This document shows positions 23,538 through 33,155 of a stretch of 64,000 bases of DNA, one piece after another. Position 1 is the stretch's first letter, and each line of letters opens with the position of its first letter. Origin of the DNA: Dyadobacter chenwenxiniae (GTDB lineage: Bacteria; Bacteroidota; Bacteroidia; Cytophagales; Spirosomataceae); assembly GCF_022869785.1 (NCBI RefSeq), contig NZ_CP094997.1, forward strand, positions 4,774,001-4,838,000, given 5' to 3'. The notes beneath the pieces were generated by a model. It made no database searches. It was not told the DNA's origin and saw nothing but the letters and a program-made list of their open reading frames with translations. Position numbers and translations under genes: made by a program.

Positions 23538-25583
23538 ATGAAATTAATCCATCTATGCTACGCTACATTTGCCGTGTCACTGGCCATGTCGGCTTGTAAA
23601 AAGGAAAGTGACCAGGAGGCAACCGGTGAAAAAGTGCCTGGATTTAACATCAGCTCGCTTGACTCCACAGCGAAGGCTTGCGACGATTTTGACACTTACG
23701 CCAATGGCGGCTGGAAAAAAGCCAATCCAATTCCCGGAACAGAAAGCCGTTGGGGTGCTTTTAATGTTTTAGACAAAGAAAATAAGGAAGTCAGACTGAG
23801 AGGGATCATTGACGAAATCGTCAAGCTGGAAGACCGCAAAAACGGAAGCGAAGAACAGCAGATCGCGGATTATTATCAATCCTATCTGGACACTGCAACC
23901 ATTGAAAAACGTGCTATCACGCCATTAAAGCCATATTTGGATAAAATCAATGGTGTGCAATCGCTTAAAGATCTGGCTTCGGTTTCGGGTGAATTGCAGA
24001 AAGTCGGCGTCTCTTCTGTCATTGGCCTGGGCGTGGACGCGGATTTGAAGGACAGTAAAACGAATGTGCTTTATCAGGGACAGGACGGACTGAGCCTGGG
24101 TGAGCGCAGCTATTACGATAGAATGGATTCCAGCACCGTAAAAGTGCGTGATGAGTTTGTAAAACATGTGGATAAAATGTTTGCATTGGCAGCATTTCCT
24201 GAGCAAAAGCCAGGGCAGACGATCCTTGATTTTGAAACAAAACTGGCGAAGCTTCAACTAACCAATGTGGAGCTGCGCGACCCGGTGAAAACCTATAACA
24301 AAATGGCGTTCAAAGGCTTTCAATCGCTCACGCCGGATTTTGACCTGGAAGCATTTGCAGATAAGCAAGACATTAAGACCGACAGCATTGTTGTTCAAGA
24401 CAAGCTTTATTTGCAAAATGTAAACAAGCTTTTGAAAGCAACTCCTATTGAGACATTAAGGCTTTATGCAAAGTGGCAGCTGCTGACAAGATTTGCAGGC
24501 TATCTCCCAAAAAGCTTCGATCAGGAAAATTTCCGCTTTTTCAGCACGGTAATGCGTGGCACGAAGCAGCAAAAAGCGCGAGTTGAACGTGCGATCCGGT
24601 CTACGGACGGCTTGTTAGGAATGCCATTAGGAAAACTGTTTTCCAAAAAATACTTTCCGGAAGAAGACAAGAAGAAAGTTTCTGACATGATCGAAAATGT
24701 GCGCACGGTCTACGGCGAACGCATTGACAAACTCACTTGGATGAGCGATTCAACAAAAGCCAAGGCGCACAAAAAGTTAAAAGCATTCACCTATAAAATC
24801 GGCTATCCGGACAAATGGAAGGATTATTCATCCATTAAGATTGAGAAAGATAAACTGTTTGAAAACGCCATAGCAGCATCGCTTTTCGCGCATAAGGAAG
24901 AAATTGAAAAAATTGGCAAGCCGGTGGATAAGGCTGAATGGCTGATGACTCCGCAAACGGTGAATGCTTATTACAATCCGTTGAACAACGAAATCGTGTT
25001 CCCGGCCGGCATTCTGCAACCACCATTCTACAATCGCAATGCGGATGATGCCATTAATTACGGAGGGATTATCGCCGTAATCGGCCACGAATTTACGCAC
25101 GGATTTGACGATCAGGGATCACAGTTTGATGATGAAGGAAACCTGAAAAACTGGTGGACAACTGCGGATCGCGCGAATTTTGACAAGCTGACCAAAAAGT
25201 ACATTGATTATTTCAGCGGAATCGAAGCATTACCAGGATTCAAGATCAACGGTGCATTAACGATCGGTGAGAATGTGGCCGACCTTGGCGGATTGACACT
25301 TGCCTATTATGCTTTGGAAAAATCATTAAAAGGAAAAGCGGAGCCAGCGCCAATAGACGGCTTCAACTGGAAGCAACGCTTTTTCCTGGGCTGGGCGCAG
25401 GTTTGGCATATGAATACAACCAACGAAGCATTAAGAAATCAGGTGCAAACTGATCCGCATTCACCAGCAAAAGACCGCATTAACGGTCCGATGCCACATT
25501 TGAAAGAGTTTCAGGCAGCGTGGAATTGCTCGCCGGGAAGCAAAATGATCCTGCCAGATTCGGCCCGGATTGTGATCTGGTAA
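23538..25583 (+). CDS. M13 family zinc metallopeptidase (neprilysin-like), lipoprotein
   Basis: 681 residues counted from the ATG at 23538; the frame stays open upstream into the transporter gene, but this start gives a signal peptide with a lipobox-like AMSACKK. The N-terminal M13 domain starts with PGFNISSLDSTAKACDDFDT and YANGGWKKANPIPGTES. The catalytic domain has the zinc motif VIGHEFTHGFDDQGSQF (HExxH), the third ligand motif GENVADLGGLTLAYYAL (ExxxD), and NAYYNPLNNEIVFPAGIL upstream. It should be an active endopeptidase on short peptides, on the periplasmic or outer face. The C-terminus ends IVIW rather than the usual CxxW. It ends exactly where the convergent regulator gene ends. Confidence 0.93.
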   Translation: MKLIHLCYATFAVSLAMSACKKESDQEATGEKVPGFNISSLDSTAKACDDFDTYANGGWKKANPIPGTESRWGAFNVLDKENKEVRLRGIIDEIVKLEDRKNGSEEQQIADYYQSYLDTATIEKRAITPLKPYLDKINGVQSLKDLASVSGELQKVGVSSVIGLGVDADLKDSKTNVLYQGQDGLSLGERSYYDRMDSSTVKVRDEFVKHVDKMFALAAFPEQKPGQTILDFETKLAKLQLTNVELRDPVKTYNKMAFKGFQSLTPDFDLEAFADKQDIKTDSIVVQDKLYLQNVNKLLKATPIETLRLYAKWQLLTRFAGYLPKSFDQENFRFFSTVMRGTKQQKARVERAIRSTDGLLGMPLGKLFSKKYFPEEDKKKVSDMIENVRTVYGERIDKLTWMSDSTKAKAHKKLKAFTYKIGYPDKWKDYSSIKIEKDKLFENAIAASLFAHKEEIEKIGKPVDKAEWLMTPQTVNAYYNPLNNEIVFPAGILQPPFYNRNADDAINYGGIIAVIGHEFTHGFDDQGSQFDDEGNLKNWWTTADRANFDKLTKKYIDYFSGIEALPGFKINGALTIGENVADLGGLTLAYYALEKSLKGKAEPAPIDGFNWKQRFFLGWAQVWHMNTTNEALRNQVQTDPHSPAKDRINGPMPHLKEFQAAWNCSPGSKMILPDSARIVIW

Positions 25584-26744
25584 TCATTTGCCAGCGACAT
25601 ATCTGTTTCTGTAAACACTTGGACTACAACCCTTAGCCTGCCTGAATTGGCGGGCTATATTTTTACTATCCGTCAAGCCCATATCCAGCGCAATTTCAAA
25701 AACCGACATGTCTGTATCGAGCAGTTTCTGGGTAAATTTTTCAATGCGCAGATTGAAAATGTATTTGTAAATTGGATAGCCTGTAATTTCCAAAAAGCGC
25801 TTTTCCAGTGCGCGGCGTGATAATGGAACCTGTTTCACAACCTCATCCACGTGCAGGTTTTTATCAATGTTCTGGTGAATGTATTTCAATGAAGACGCGA
25901 TATGGTCATCATTGGTCGCGTAAATGTCGGTGGAATGCCGGGTAATGACCTGAACGGGCTTCACGATGATATCATAATATTCCGAAGTGCCGTGTTTGAT
26001 CATGTGATCGAGCAGCTTGGCGGCGTCATAACCGCCTTTTTCGGCGTCCAGCGCAATGCTCGAAAGTGGTGGATCGGATAAGTCGCAGATCATTTCATCA
26101 TTATCCACACCCAAAACCGCAACTTCCTCAGGAATGCGGATGCCCAGTTGCCGGCAAGCTTCGGTAATGTGCTGTCCCTGGTTATCGTCACAAGTCATCA
26201 GGCCGATTGGTTTCGGCAATGATTTCAGCCAGCGGCTTAGCGAGCTGGGTTTGTAATACCAAAGTTCAGTCGAGCGTGCCTTTTTGTGCTCAAAATAATG
26301 AACCTGATGCCCGCGCTTTTTCAATCTCTCCTCAAAACCCTCTGCCCTTTCTCTTGACCAAACGATGTCATTAAAACCGTAAAACGCGAAATTTGTAAAA
26401 CCCTTTTTGAGAAAATAATCCGCGCCTAGCTGGCCAGCTTCGTGATAGCCGCCGGTAATGTTGGGAATTTCAGTAAAACGTTCTTTAAAATCCTGCGCAA
26501 TGACCGGAATGCCTGTCTGAATAATTTTTTCAATATCCTTATTATAAAGCTGGCCAACAATGCCGTCGGCCTTCCATTCCAATGCCCATTTCAAAATCCC
26601 ATCAATCCCCACCGTTTCCCGATGAAAAAGCGGCATGCGGCAGAAAATCCATGGCCCGAATTCTTTGGAATAAGCATTAATCCCCTTCATGAGGCTCTTG
26701 CTGTATTCCTCGGCAAAATCAAGTAGGAGGATAATTTTATACAT
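25584..26744 (-). CDS. XylR-type transcriptional regulator (LacI-like sensor plus AraC HTH)
   Basis: 386 residues. Residues about 1-275 form a periplasmic-binding-protein/LacI-like sensor (GIVGQLYNKDIEKIIQTGIP, VAVLGVDNDEMICDLSDPPL), and the last about 105 residues are an AraC/XylS double helix-turn-helix (VDEVVKQVPLSRRALEKRFL, VFEIALDMGLTDSKNIARQF). This is the architecture of E. coli XylR. It lies 9 nt after an FHS-type transporter and downstream of a GH20 hexosaminidase, so it probably senses an amino sugar or oligosaccharide released by that enzyme; the ligand is an inference. Confidence 0.9.
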   Translation of the reverse strand: MYKIILLLDFAEEYSKSLMKGINAYSKEFGPWIFCRMPLFHRETVGIDGILKWALEWKADGIVGQLYNKDIEKIIQTGIPVIAQDFKERFTEIPNITGGYHEAGQLGADYFLKKGFTNFAFYGFNDIVWSRERAEGFEERLKKRGHQVHYFEHKKARSTELWYYKPSSLSRWLKSLPKPIGLMTCDDNQGQHITEACRQLGIRIPEEVAVLGVDNDEMICDLSDPPLSSIALDAEKGGYDAAKLLDHMIKHGTSEYYDIIVKPVQVITRHSTDIYATNDDHIASSLKYIHQNIDKNLHVDEVVKQVPLSRRALEKRFLEITGYPIYKYIFNLRIEKFTQKLLDTDMSVFEIALDMGLTDSKNIARQFRQAKGCSPSVYRNRYVAGK

Positions 26745-26753
26745 CCGGCAGGG

Positions 26754-28001
26754 TCAGAAGATTTCCTTAATGCTCGTAATCGTATCATTATTAACCAGCG
26801 GCCTTGCCCAGATGCCAATGCTAAAAATGTAAGCGAGTGGCACAAAAAGGAATAACATGGCCATTTGTAAACCAAACAGCTCCCCCAGCCCACCGACGAT
26901 CAAAGGCACAACGGCCCCACCCGCAATCCCAGCGCACAATATACCGGAAAACGTCCCGTGATGCCTGGGAACAGAATTTAACGCGAGGGAAAAAATCACA
27001 GAATACATAACAGAAGCAAAAAACCCGGTGACCGGAAATGCATTCATAGCAACCGTTTTGGATCCAAATAATGCAAAGCCCAATGCGACAATCGCTCCCG
27101 AAGTGAAGAAAATCAGCACTTTACGGCTATCGAATATTTTCAAAAGCACCAATCCCAGGAAGCAACCGACTGTAAGCAAGCCCCAGAAATAGGAAATAAC
27201 GGCAGCGCCGTCTGTGGCAGGATCCACATGATGATAGGTTTGTAAAAATTGGGAAATCCAGTTCGCTATGCCTTGCTCCGTTCCTACATAAGCAAAGATG
27301 CCCAAAAAAAACAGCCAGACCGATTTGTTGGCGGCAAGCTCTTTAAAGGAATGGCCAACATCCATGCGCTCATCTTCCAGCAGATCCACTTTCGGAAATT
27401 TTACCAATGCAATCACCACCACCATTAGCAATGCTATTACGGCAAAAACCCAGTAAAGCGACACCCATTTCAGGTTTTCAGGAACCAGGTTATTTAGTAT
27501 ATCAATCAAAAAACCCGAGCGGCCCGAATGCACATTGAGCACCAGATAACTGTAAAGCATGGGGCTCAGAAATGAAGCGCCGCCAAAGAAAAGCTGCGCC
27601 AGCACCGAGAAAAAAGCAAATTTCGCCTCACCTCCCGCAACCCGGAGCAATGGATTAATAACAACTTGCAACATTGCCATGCCAATCCCGATCAGGAAAA
27701 GGGACGATAACGCAATGGCAAAACTGGGAATAATGGCAAAAAGCAGCGCTCCTATAAATGCAAGAAGAAAAGCCAGCAGTAACACCGGCTTTTCTCCATA
27801 TTTCTCAACCATAAGCCCTGCGGGAATGGACATGACTCCATAAGCCACAAAGAACGCAAAAGGCAAAAAACCTGCAAGCCCGATGCTCAGACTGAAACTC
27901 TTCACAATATCCGGGATGATCGGCCCAAGGATATTGGTCAAAAAAGAAATGACAAAGAATATCAGCAGGATCAGAACGACAATAAAACTATTCCTTTGCA
28001 T
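26754..28001 (-). CDS. MFS sugar transporter, FHS (fucose permease-like) type
   Basis: 415 residues with about 12 transmembrane segments and the FHS-like pattern (FLTNILGPIIPDIVKSFSLS, GVMSIPAGLMVEKYGEKPVL, MAMLQVVINPLLRVAGGE). Homologous transporters import fucose, glucose or N-acetylglucosamine (NagP). With GH20 38 nt upstream and a NagX-like gene divergent, N-acetylglucosamine or a chitobiose-like product is the most likely substrate. The substrate is inferred from context only. Confidence 0.88.
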   Translation of the reverse strand: MQRNSFIVVLILLIFFVISFLTNILGPIIPDIVKSFSLSIGLAGFLPFAFFVAYGVMSIPAGLMVEKYGEKPVLLLAFLLAFIGALLFAIIPSFAIALSSLFLIGIGMAMLQVVINPLLRVAGGEAKFAFFSVLAQLFFGGASFLSPMLYSYLVLNVHSGRSGFLIDILNNLVPENLKWVSLYWVFAVIALLMVVVIALVKFPKVDLLEDERMDVGHSFKELAANKSVWLFFLGIFAYVGTEQGIANWISQFLQTYHHVDPATDGAAVISYFWGLLTVGCFLGLVLLKIFDSRKVLIFFTSGAIVALGFALFGSKTVAMNAFPVTGFFASVMYSVIFSLALNSVPRHHGTFSGILCAGIAGGAVVPLIVGGLGELFGLQMAMLFLFVPLAYIFSIGIWARPLVNNDTITSIKEIF

Positions 28002-28039
28002 GAGGGTTCAAGGCTTACTATAAACTTCTTTTTCCCGGC

Positions 28040-30646
28040 TTACTGAGCCGTTACAACGCTCGTACGGCTTGATCTGCCAGCCATATCGAAGCTTTTCAGC
28101 CTGATCGTTCCGGCCGCTTTTACCGGTGCTTCGAACACCGGGGATTTGGCAGTAGGCTCCGAGCCGTCCGTTGTGTAACGGATAGCAAGTCCCGGCAGCT
28201 CTACATTGGCTTTCAGCATGCCGTCCTCAACGATGGCGCCCGGCATAGGAAGCCTGTAATTATAACCGCCATTAACAAAGCTCATTCTTGGCATATGGCG
28301 CTGCGCAATGCTGTTTGCAAACACATTCCAGCCCTCACTGATCATTTTCTTCCTTGCGGCATCATCCGCCACATTTTCCCACGGACGCTCCGCCGCCCAC
28401 GCGCTTTCTGCGAAACCCATTAGTTTGGGCAAAATTGAATATTCCATCATGTCGCGACCCTTAACCGTCTCGCACCAAAGCTGCGCTTCAATCCCGATCA
28501 CATTTTTTCGCGCTTCCGGTTTCATCTGCTGCTTCCCGTTGAACTCCTCCTTCATGGGTTTGCCCAAAGCCGTTTCCTCTGTCGTCCGGAACATATTGAA
28601 TGGTGCGAACGCCCAGTTATCACGCGTATCCACAAATCCGCCCCAGTACAAGCCCGGTTCTTTTGGATCATTGTTATAGGACATGTCGAAATAAAAATTT
28701 GTCACATTACAAAGCACCACCTGATAGCCCGCATTAGCGAGGCGATTGCCCAGATCCACATCATACACATTGTTCCAGACATAAGGAACAACAGGATGAC
28801 CCACAAATTCAGGGTTAGCATTGTAAATCCCTGCATTGGTTTTGGTTAATGCAACTTCCTCCCAGCCATGCACTTTTAGATTGCGCTTTTCAAGCCTCGG
28901 CAATAATTTCCTGAAAAAGTAAGTCTGCAAATCCCGGAATTCTTTGATATCCGGATGCTCGTTTTTCAATTTAATGGCCATGGGTGACTTGGTCCAGGCA
29001 CCTTCGGCAACTTCATCACCGCCGGTGTGAAATGTGTCCATCGTTAAGCCCGCCTCTTTGTACATTTTGGCAAATTCATCCACCACTTTCTCAAAGAAAT
29101 GATAAGTGGATTCGCGTGCAACACTTACCGTATTGTTCTTATAAGCCTGGGCCGAGAGGTAAACCGACTTGTCGTCCGGATCGATCAGGCGATATTCATT
29201 CGCTTCTTTTTCCTTGCCTTCCTTCATTAAGCGATCATAACGTGCTTCCATAGACTTAATGGCCGCTAGCGCGTGACCAGGGAAATTTACTTCCGGGATC
29301 ACCTTAATGTGCCTATCATTGGCATATTTGAGTATTTCAATAAAATCGGCACGGGTGTAATAACCGCTTCCGAATTTACCCTCATCATTCGCGACAGGCC
29401 CTGATCCATAAGCAGGATGCAGCGCCGAAGCATTGATTCCGGACGTATGTGCACGGTGCGCGCCTATTTCCGTTAGCTCGGGTAACCCGTCAATTTCCAC
29501 ACGCCAGCCTTCGTCCTCGGTTGTATAAAACAAAAAGTGATTGACTTTATAAGATGCAAGCAAATCGAGAACGCGCTTGATGGTTTCCTTTGTCTGAAAA
29601 TTCCGGCCCACATCCAGATGCATGCTTCTAAAATGGAAACGCGGTGCATCCTCAACCTGCACATGGCCCAGCAAAATGGACGCGGCTGGTTTTTGATAAG
29701 ACTCAGTCGGCACAAGCTGCATAAGGCTTTGAATTCCATAAAAAACTCCGGCCGCATCGCTGCCTGTAATGTTCACGCCACCCGCATTAACGCTTAGCTT
29801 ATACGCTTCCTTAGCAATCCCATTTACAGAAACGGTTCCCGTGTTTAAAACAATAGAAGGAGCCTCGGGCGTGGTTGTTGTTGGCAACCCTTCACGGATC
29901 GGAAAGTCAGTTCCAGTGACCGCTTTTAGTTTTTCAATTAAGTATTTCGCTTCTTTTTCAAGGCCCTTCTGGTAAAACACATTGGCTTTATTATCCAATG
30001 TAAATGCCTCAGTGCGAGCACTCATTTTCACTGGGCTAGGAATAATTTTCAGCAATTGTTCTGCGCCCAGCTTGGTGAATTTCAAATTGTCTTTATAACG
30101 CTGTTCGGCGGTTGGAAGCGGCACCAGATCATCCTTTCCTCTCATAATCTGCTCCTTAGCAACAAATGGCTCCACGGTAAAATCCCTAACCTGCACGATC
30201 TCCTTCTCTTTGCCTTCTTTGTCATAAAAAACAAAATACAAGCCCATGGGCGCATCCGTTTCCTTTATAACACCCTCTGTTCCGGTGTAATTAATGATTA
30301 TAGAATCACCGGGCGCCAGTTTGAAATCTTTCGCGGCGACCATTTTATACCAATCCCCATTCAAATGCTCGATGATGGCCGGCTGAGGTGTTTTATTGCT
30401 CTGGATCGGACGCGGCGACATGTTGAAAAACAGCGCCCAGTTGCTGCCGTCGAGCGTAAAATCGCTGCCATTTTTCAGGGTAAATTTCGCGTCAAAGCTG
30501 TGGGCCGGTTCTATGAAATTAGAAACGAGTTTCCACGAAACGCCAATTTTCTGCGCTTGTTCTTTGGTAACATCACCGGTGCGTGAACAGCCGGCCAACA
30601 GGAAAAAACAAACGATAACGAGCTGATAAAGAAATATTCTCTTCAT
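28040..30646 (-). CDS. GH20 beta-N-acetylhexosaminidase, lipoprotein
   Basis: 868 residues starting at the ATG at 30646 (MKRIFLYQLVIVCFFLLAGC, lipobox LAGC); the open frame extends 11 codons further. Order: N-terminal carbohydrate-binding CHB_HEX-like domain (about 30-175, with GVSWKLVSNFIEP), GH20b domain (about 195-330), catalytic (beta/alpha)8 barrel with RFHFRSMHLDVGRNFQT and the catalytic pair in FHTGGDEVAEGAW (Asp-Glu), and a C-terminal CHB_HEX_C-like domain (IRYTTDGSEPTAKSPVF). It removes terminal GlcNAc/GalNAc from chitooligosaccharides or glycoproteins at the cell surface or periplasm. First gene of the GH20-transporter-regulator operon. Confidence 0.93.
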   Translation of the reverse strand: MKRIFLYQLVIVCFFLLAGCSRTGDVTKEQAQKIGVSWKLVSNFIEPAHSFDAKFTLKNGSDFTLDGSNWALFFNMSPRPIQSNKTPQPAIIEHLNGDWYKMVAAKDFKLAPGDSIIINYTGTEGVIKETDAPMGLYFVFYDKEGKEKEIVQVRDFTVEPFVAKEQIMRGKDDLVPLPTAEQRYKDNLKFTKLGAEQLLKIIPSPVKMSARTEAFTLDNKANVFYQKGLEKEAKYLIEKLKAVTGTDFPIREGLPTTTTPEAPSIVLNTGTVSVNGIAKEAYKLSVNAGGVNITGSDAAGVFYGIQSLMQLVPTESYQKPAASILLGHVQVEDAPRFHFRSMHLDVGRNFQTKETIKRVLDLLASYKVNHFLFYTTEDEGWRVEIDGLPELTEIGAHRAHTSGINASALHPAYGSGPVANDEGKFGSGYYTRADFIEILKYANDRHIKVIPEVNFPGHALAAIKSMEARYDRLMKEGKEKEANEYRLIDPDDKSVYLSAQAYKNNTVSVARESTYHFFEKVVDEFAKMYKEAGLTMDTFHTGGDEVAEGAWTKSPMAIKLKNEHPDIKEFRDLQTYFFRKLLPRLEKRNLKVHGWEEVALTKTNAGIYNANPEFVGHPVVPYVWNNVYDVDLGNRLANAGYQVVLCNVTNFYFDMSYNNDPKEPGLYWGGFVDTRDNWAFAPFNMFRTTEETALGKPMKEEFNGKQQMKPEARKNVIGIEAQLWCETVKGRDMMEYSILPKLMGFAESAWAAERPWENVADDAARKKMISEGWNVFANSIAQRHMPRMSFVNGGYNYRLPMPGAIVEDGMLKANVELPGLAIRYTTDGSEPTAKSPVFEAPVKAAGTIRLKSFDMAGRSSRTSVVTAQ

Positions 30647-30808
30647 AGGGTCAGAAACACAAAGATTTAATGAGTTCAACGGTGATTTCGCAGATGGATA
30701 AAATTACCGCATTAATATTACTGATAAGTTGGGAAAATATACTAGTATTTCTTTCATCAATAGCCTTTCCGGTGCACAAGCACGTACTTATCCCCAAAAA
30801 CAGGCAGG

Positions 30809-31915
30809 ATGACAAACGAAACAGGAACATTCACAAGACTGCTTTCCCTCGACGCCATGCGCGGCTTCACCATTGCCGCCATGATCATGGTCAATTTTCC
30901 CGGCAGCGAAGCATTCGTCTTTCCTACATTGCGCCACTCCAAATGGAACGGACTAACATTTACAGACCTGATCGCGCCCGTTTTCCTGTTTATTGTCGGT
31001 GTTTCCATTGCATTTGCCTATTCCAAAAGGCTCGAACGCGGGGACGCGAAAACGCCGTTGTATCAAAAAATCGTCTTCCGTTCTTTGAAAATTTTTGCCG
31101 TTGGAATGTTCTTGAACCTGCTCCCCCATTTCGACTTTTCGGACCTGCGTTATGCCGGCACATTGCACCGGATCGCCATTGTTTTCCTTTTCTGCGCCAT
31201 TTTGTTCCTAAACACAACCTGGAAACAGCAAGCATCCATCGGCTTGGCGATATTGATTTTATACTGGCTGGCCATGACACTCATCCCGACGCCGGGAACG
31301 GGTAAAGTAATGTTGGAGCCCGGCAGTAATCTGGCTGCCTGGGTGGATCAGCAATATTTGCCCGGGAAAATGTGGCAGGGAAACTGGGATCCCGAAGGCA
31401 TACTAAGCACTTTTCCATCCTTCGTGACAGGCATTACGGGCATGCTGGCGGGCAGGTTGATGCTAAGCAATATTAAGCCCCACGAAAAAGTCAATTATAT
31501 GATGGTAACGGGCTTCTTCAGCTGTGCAGCGGGCTATTTCTGGAACCTTACTTTTCCAACCAACGAAAATCTCTGGACAAGCTCTTTTGTGCTGGTAACG
31601 TCCGGTTTCGCAGCTATGCTCCTAGGCACGCTTTACTTTTTGATGGATATTTCAGGAAGAACAAAGGGAACCGCTCCCGGAATTATTTTCGGTGCAAATG
31701 CGATCACGATTTATGTGCTGGCGGATATTTTTGCCTTGTTTTTTTATTTGTATAAAATCAATGGACATACCGTTAATACACACGCTGTCAACACATTAGT
31801 CAACATTGGTTTTAATCCGCAGCTGGCTAGTTTGCTTTATGCATTGTTCTTCGTTGGCATCAATTTCATTCCCGCTTACATTTTGTACAGGAGAAAGATT
31901 TTTATCAAACTATAA
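30809..31915 (+). CDS. NagX-like multipass membrane protein (heparan-alpha-glucosaminide N-acetyltransferase family)
   Basis: 368 residues, about 10 transmembrane helices. The start RLLSLDAMRGFTIAAMIMVN and the motif NGLTFTDLIAPVFLFIVGVS are hallmarks of the DUF5009/HGSNAT family, related to acyltransferase 3 proteins. In several bacteria (NagX) it accompanies GlcNAc or chitin genes. It is transcribed divergently from the GH20 operon with a 162-nt shared spacer, supporting a joint role in amino-sugar metabolism. The reaction in bacteria is not established. An alternative is a plain uncharacterised acyltransferase. Confidence 0.88.
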   Translation: MTNETGTFTRLLSLDAMRGFTIAAMIMVNFPGSEAFVFPTLRHSKWNGLTFTDLIAPVFLFIVGVSIAFAYSKRLERGDAKTPLYQKIVFRSLKIFAVGMFLNLLPHFDFSDLRYAGTLHRIAIVFLFCAILFLNTTWKQQASIGLAILILYWLAMTLIPTPGTGKVMLEPGSNLAAWVDQQYLPGKMWQGNWDPEGILSTFPSFVTGITGMLAGRLMLSNIKPHEKVNYMMVTGFFSCAAGYFWNLTFPTNENLWTSSFVLVTSGFAAMLLGTLYFLMDISGRTKGTAPGIIFGANAITIYVLADIFALFFYLYKINGHTVNTHAVNTLVNIGFNPQLASLLYALFFVGINFIPAYILYRRKIFIKL

Positions 31916-31924
31916 ACATCCTGC

Positions 31925-32908
31925 CTATTTTTTGCCTTCCCACATCATTAAGCCCTCTATCAATGCAGTGAGCTGGGGCGTGGGCATGTTGGGTGTGAGA
32001 TAAGCGTGTGGGCCCATGGGATCATCCTGCCACGTGTTGTTGCCATCCTTAATAATGATCTTTCCCCGTTTCAATCCAAAATAAGGCTGTACACCACGGA
32101 CACCCACCAGCACGGCAGTCTGGTCCCAGCTTTGACGACCATTGGCATCACCCTCGCTTTTAGACATCGCTAATTGATATGCGTCCTTCACCGGGCTTTT
32201 CAACCGTTCGTTCGCGATCACATGCACGCCCGTACGAATCTCCTGCCCGATCTCAAAACCACTGAAAATGATCTCCGTAGGCCATTCCGTAAATACTTTT
32301 TGTGAAGCCAGGGAATCCACATACACATTATACTCGCGTCCGGCGGGGAATTTGCCGGCCATGCTTACCAGCCCGTTAACTTTTTTTCTTACAAGGTTCA
32401 CGCCCGATAGCTGCGAATGCTCATCCGGCTTGGAATCGAGCAAATCGGCAAGGTTCGTCAAAAAACCGATGGTTACGATTGTGACACTTTGATCGGGCTG
32501 TTTGGCTAAAATTTTGCGATAAACCGTCACAGCATCCTCCGCATCAGCCGTTGTTTTGATCTTATGCGGATATTTTTCAACCAACATTTCGGGCCATTTC
32601 TGAGTGGCACCATAAGTTGGGGCGGCCTCGCCTTTCGGCGCTCCTGTTGGCAGCTCCGGTCGTCCAAAGTAAGTATTCAGGATGTCAATGGTCGGGACTA
32701 CAAATTCATTTTTATTAGAGGCAATCACTGCCAGCGGCCTTACTTCGCCCTTATCTGCCAATGCGTGCAGCACGGCCATGGCTCCTACATCATCATAATC
32801 CGGGCCAATGTCCGTATCAAGGATTAATGTTTTGGGAAGCCTGCCTCCGGTTTGAGCATAAATGTGGGAACAACTTAAAAGACAGAGGACTAGTAATATT
32901 TTACGCAT
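31925..32908 (-). CDS. Nucleoside hydrolase, exported
   Basis: 327 residues from the ATG at 32908 (MRKILLVLCLLSCSHIYAQ, signal peptide); an upstream ATG at 32938 would put 10 residues before the signal. The inosine-uridine hydrolase signature LILDTDIGPDYDDVGAMAVL contains the calcium-binding DTDxGxDxDD cluster, and later VTIVTIGFLTNLADLL is typical. It splits ribonucleosides into base and ribose; an exported form would salvage extracellular nucleosides. Convergent with the NagX-like gene, only 9 nt apart. Confidence 0.9.
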   Translation of the reverse strand: MRKILLVLCLLSCSHIYAQTGGRLPKTLILDTDIGPDYDDVGAMAVLHALADKGEVRPLAVIASNKNEFVVPTIDILNTYFGRPELPTGAPKGEAAPTYGATQKWPEMLVEKYPHKIKTTADAEDAVTVYRKILAKQPDQSVTIVTIGFLTNLADLLDSKPDEHSQLSGVNLVRKKVNGLVSMAGKFPAGREYNVYVDSLASQKVFTEWPTEIIFSGFEIGQEIRTGVHVIANERLKSPVKDAYQLAMSKSEGDANGRQSWDQTAVLVGVRGVQPYFGLKRGKIIIKDGNNTWQDDPMGPHAYLTPNMPTPQLTALIEGLMMWEGKK

Positions 32909-33155
32909 GGCAATCATTGAGAAAAACACTTTTGGCACTATTGCTATATTCGCTGCACTGGGTCACTATGCTGCAAATTGCGCAAATTTTATGGCTTTAA
33001 TTCTTTAAAACATGAAACACCTGCTTTTCCTTACCACTCACCACTTCAACGGTCATCATGCCGGTGATATTAATTTTTGTAATTGCCTTCGCACAGGGTT
33101 AACTTCGCAGTTTGTCTCACATTATTTTTGCGCTGCAACCAGCGCGCACAGGATT

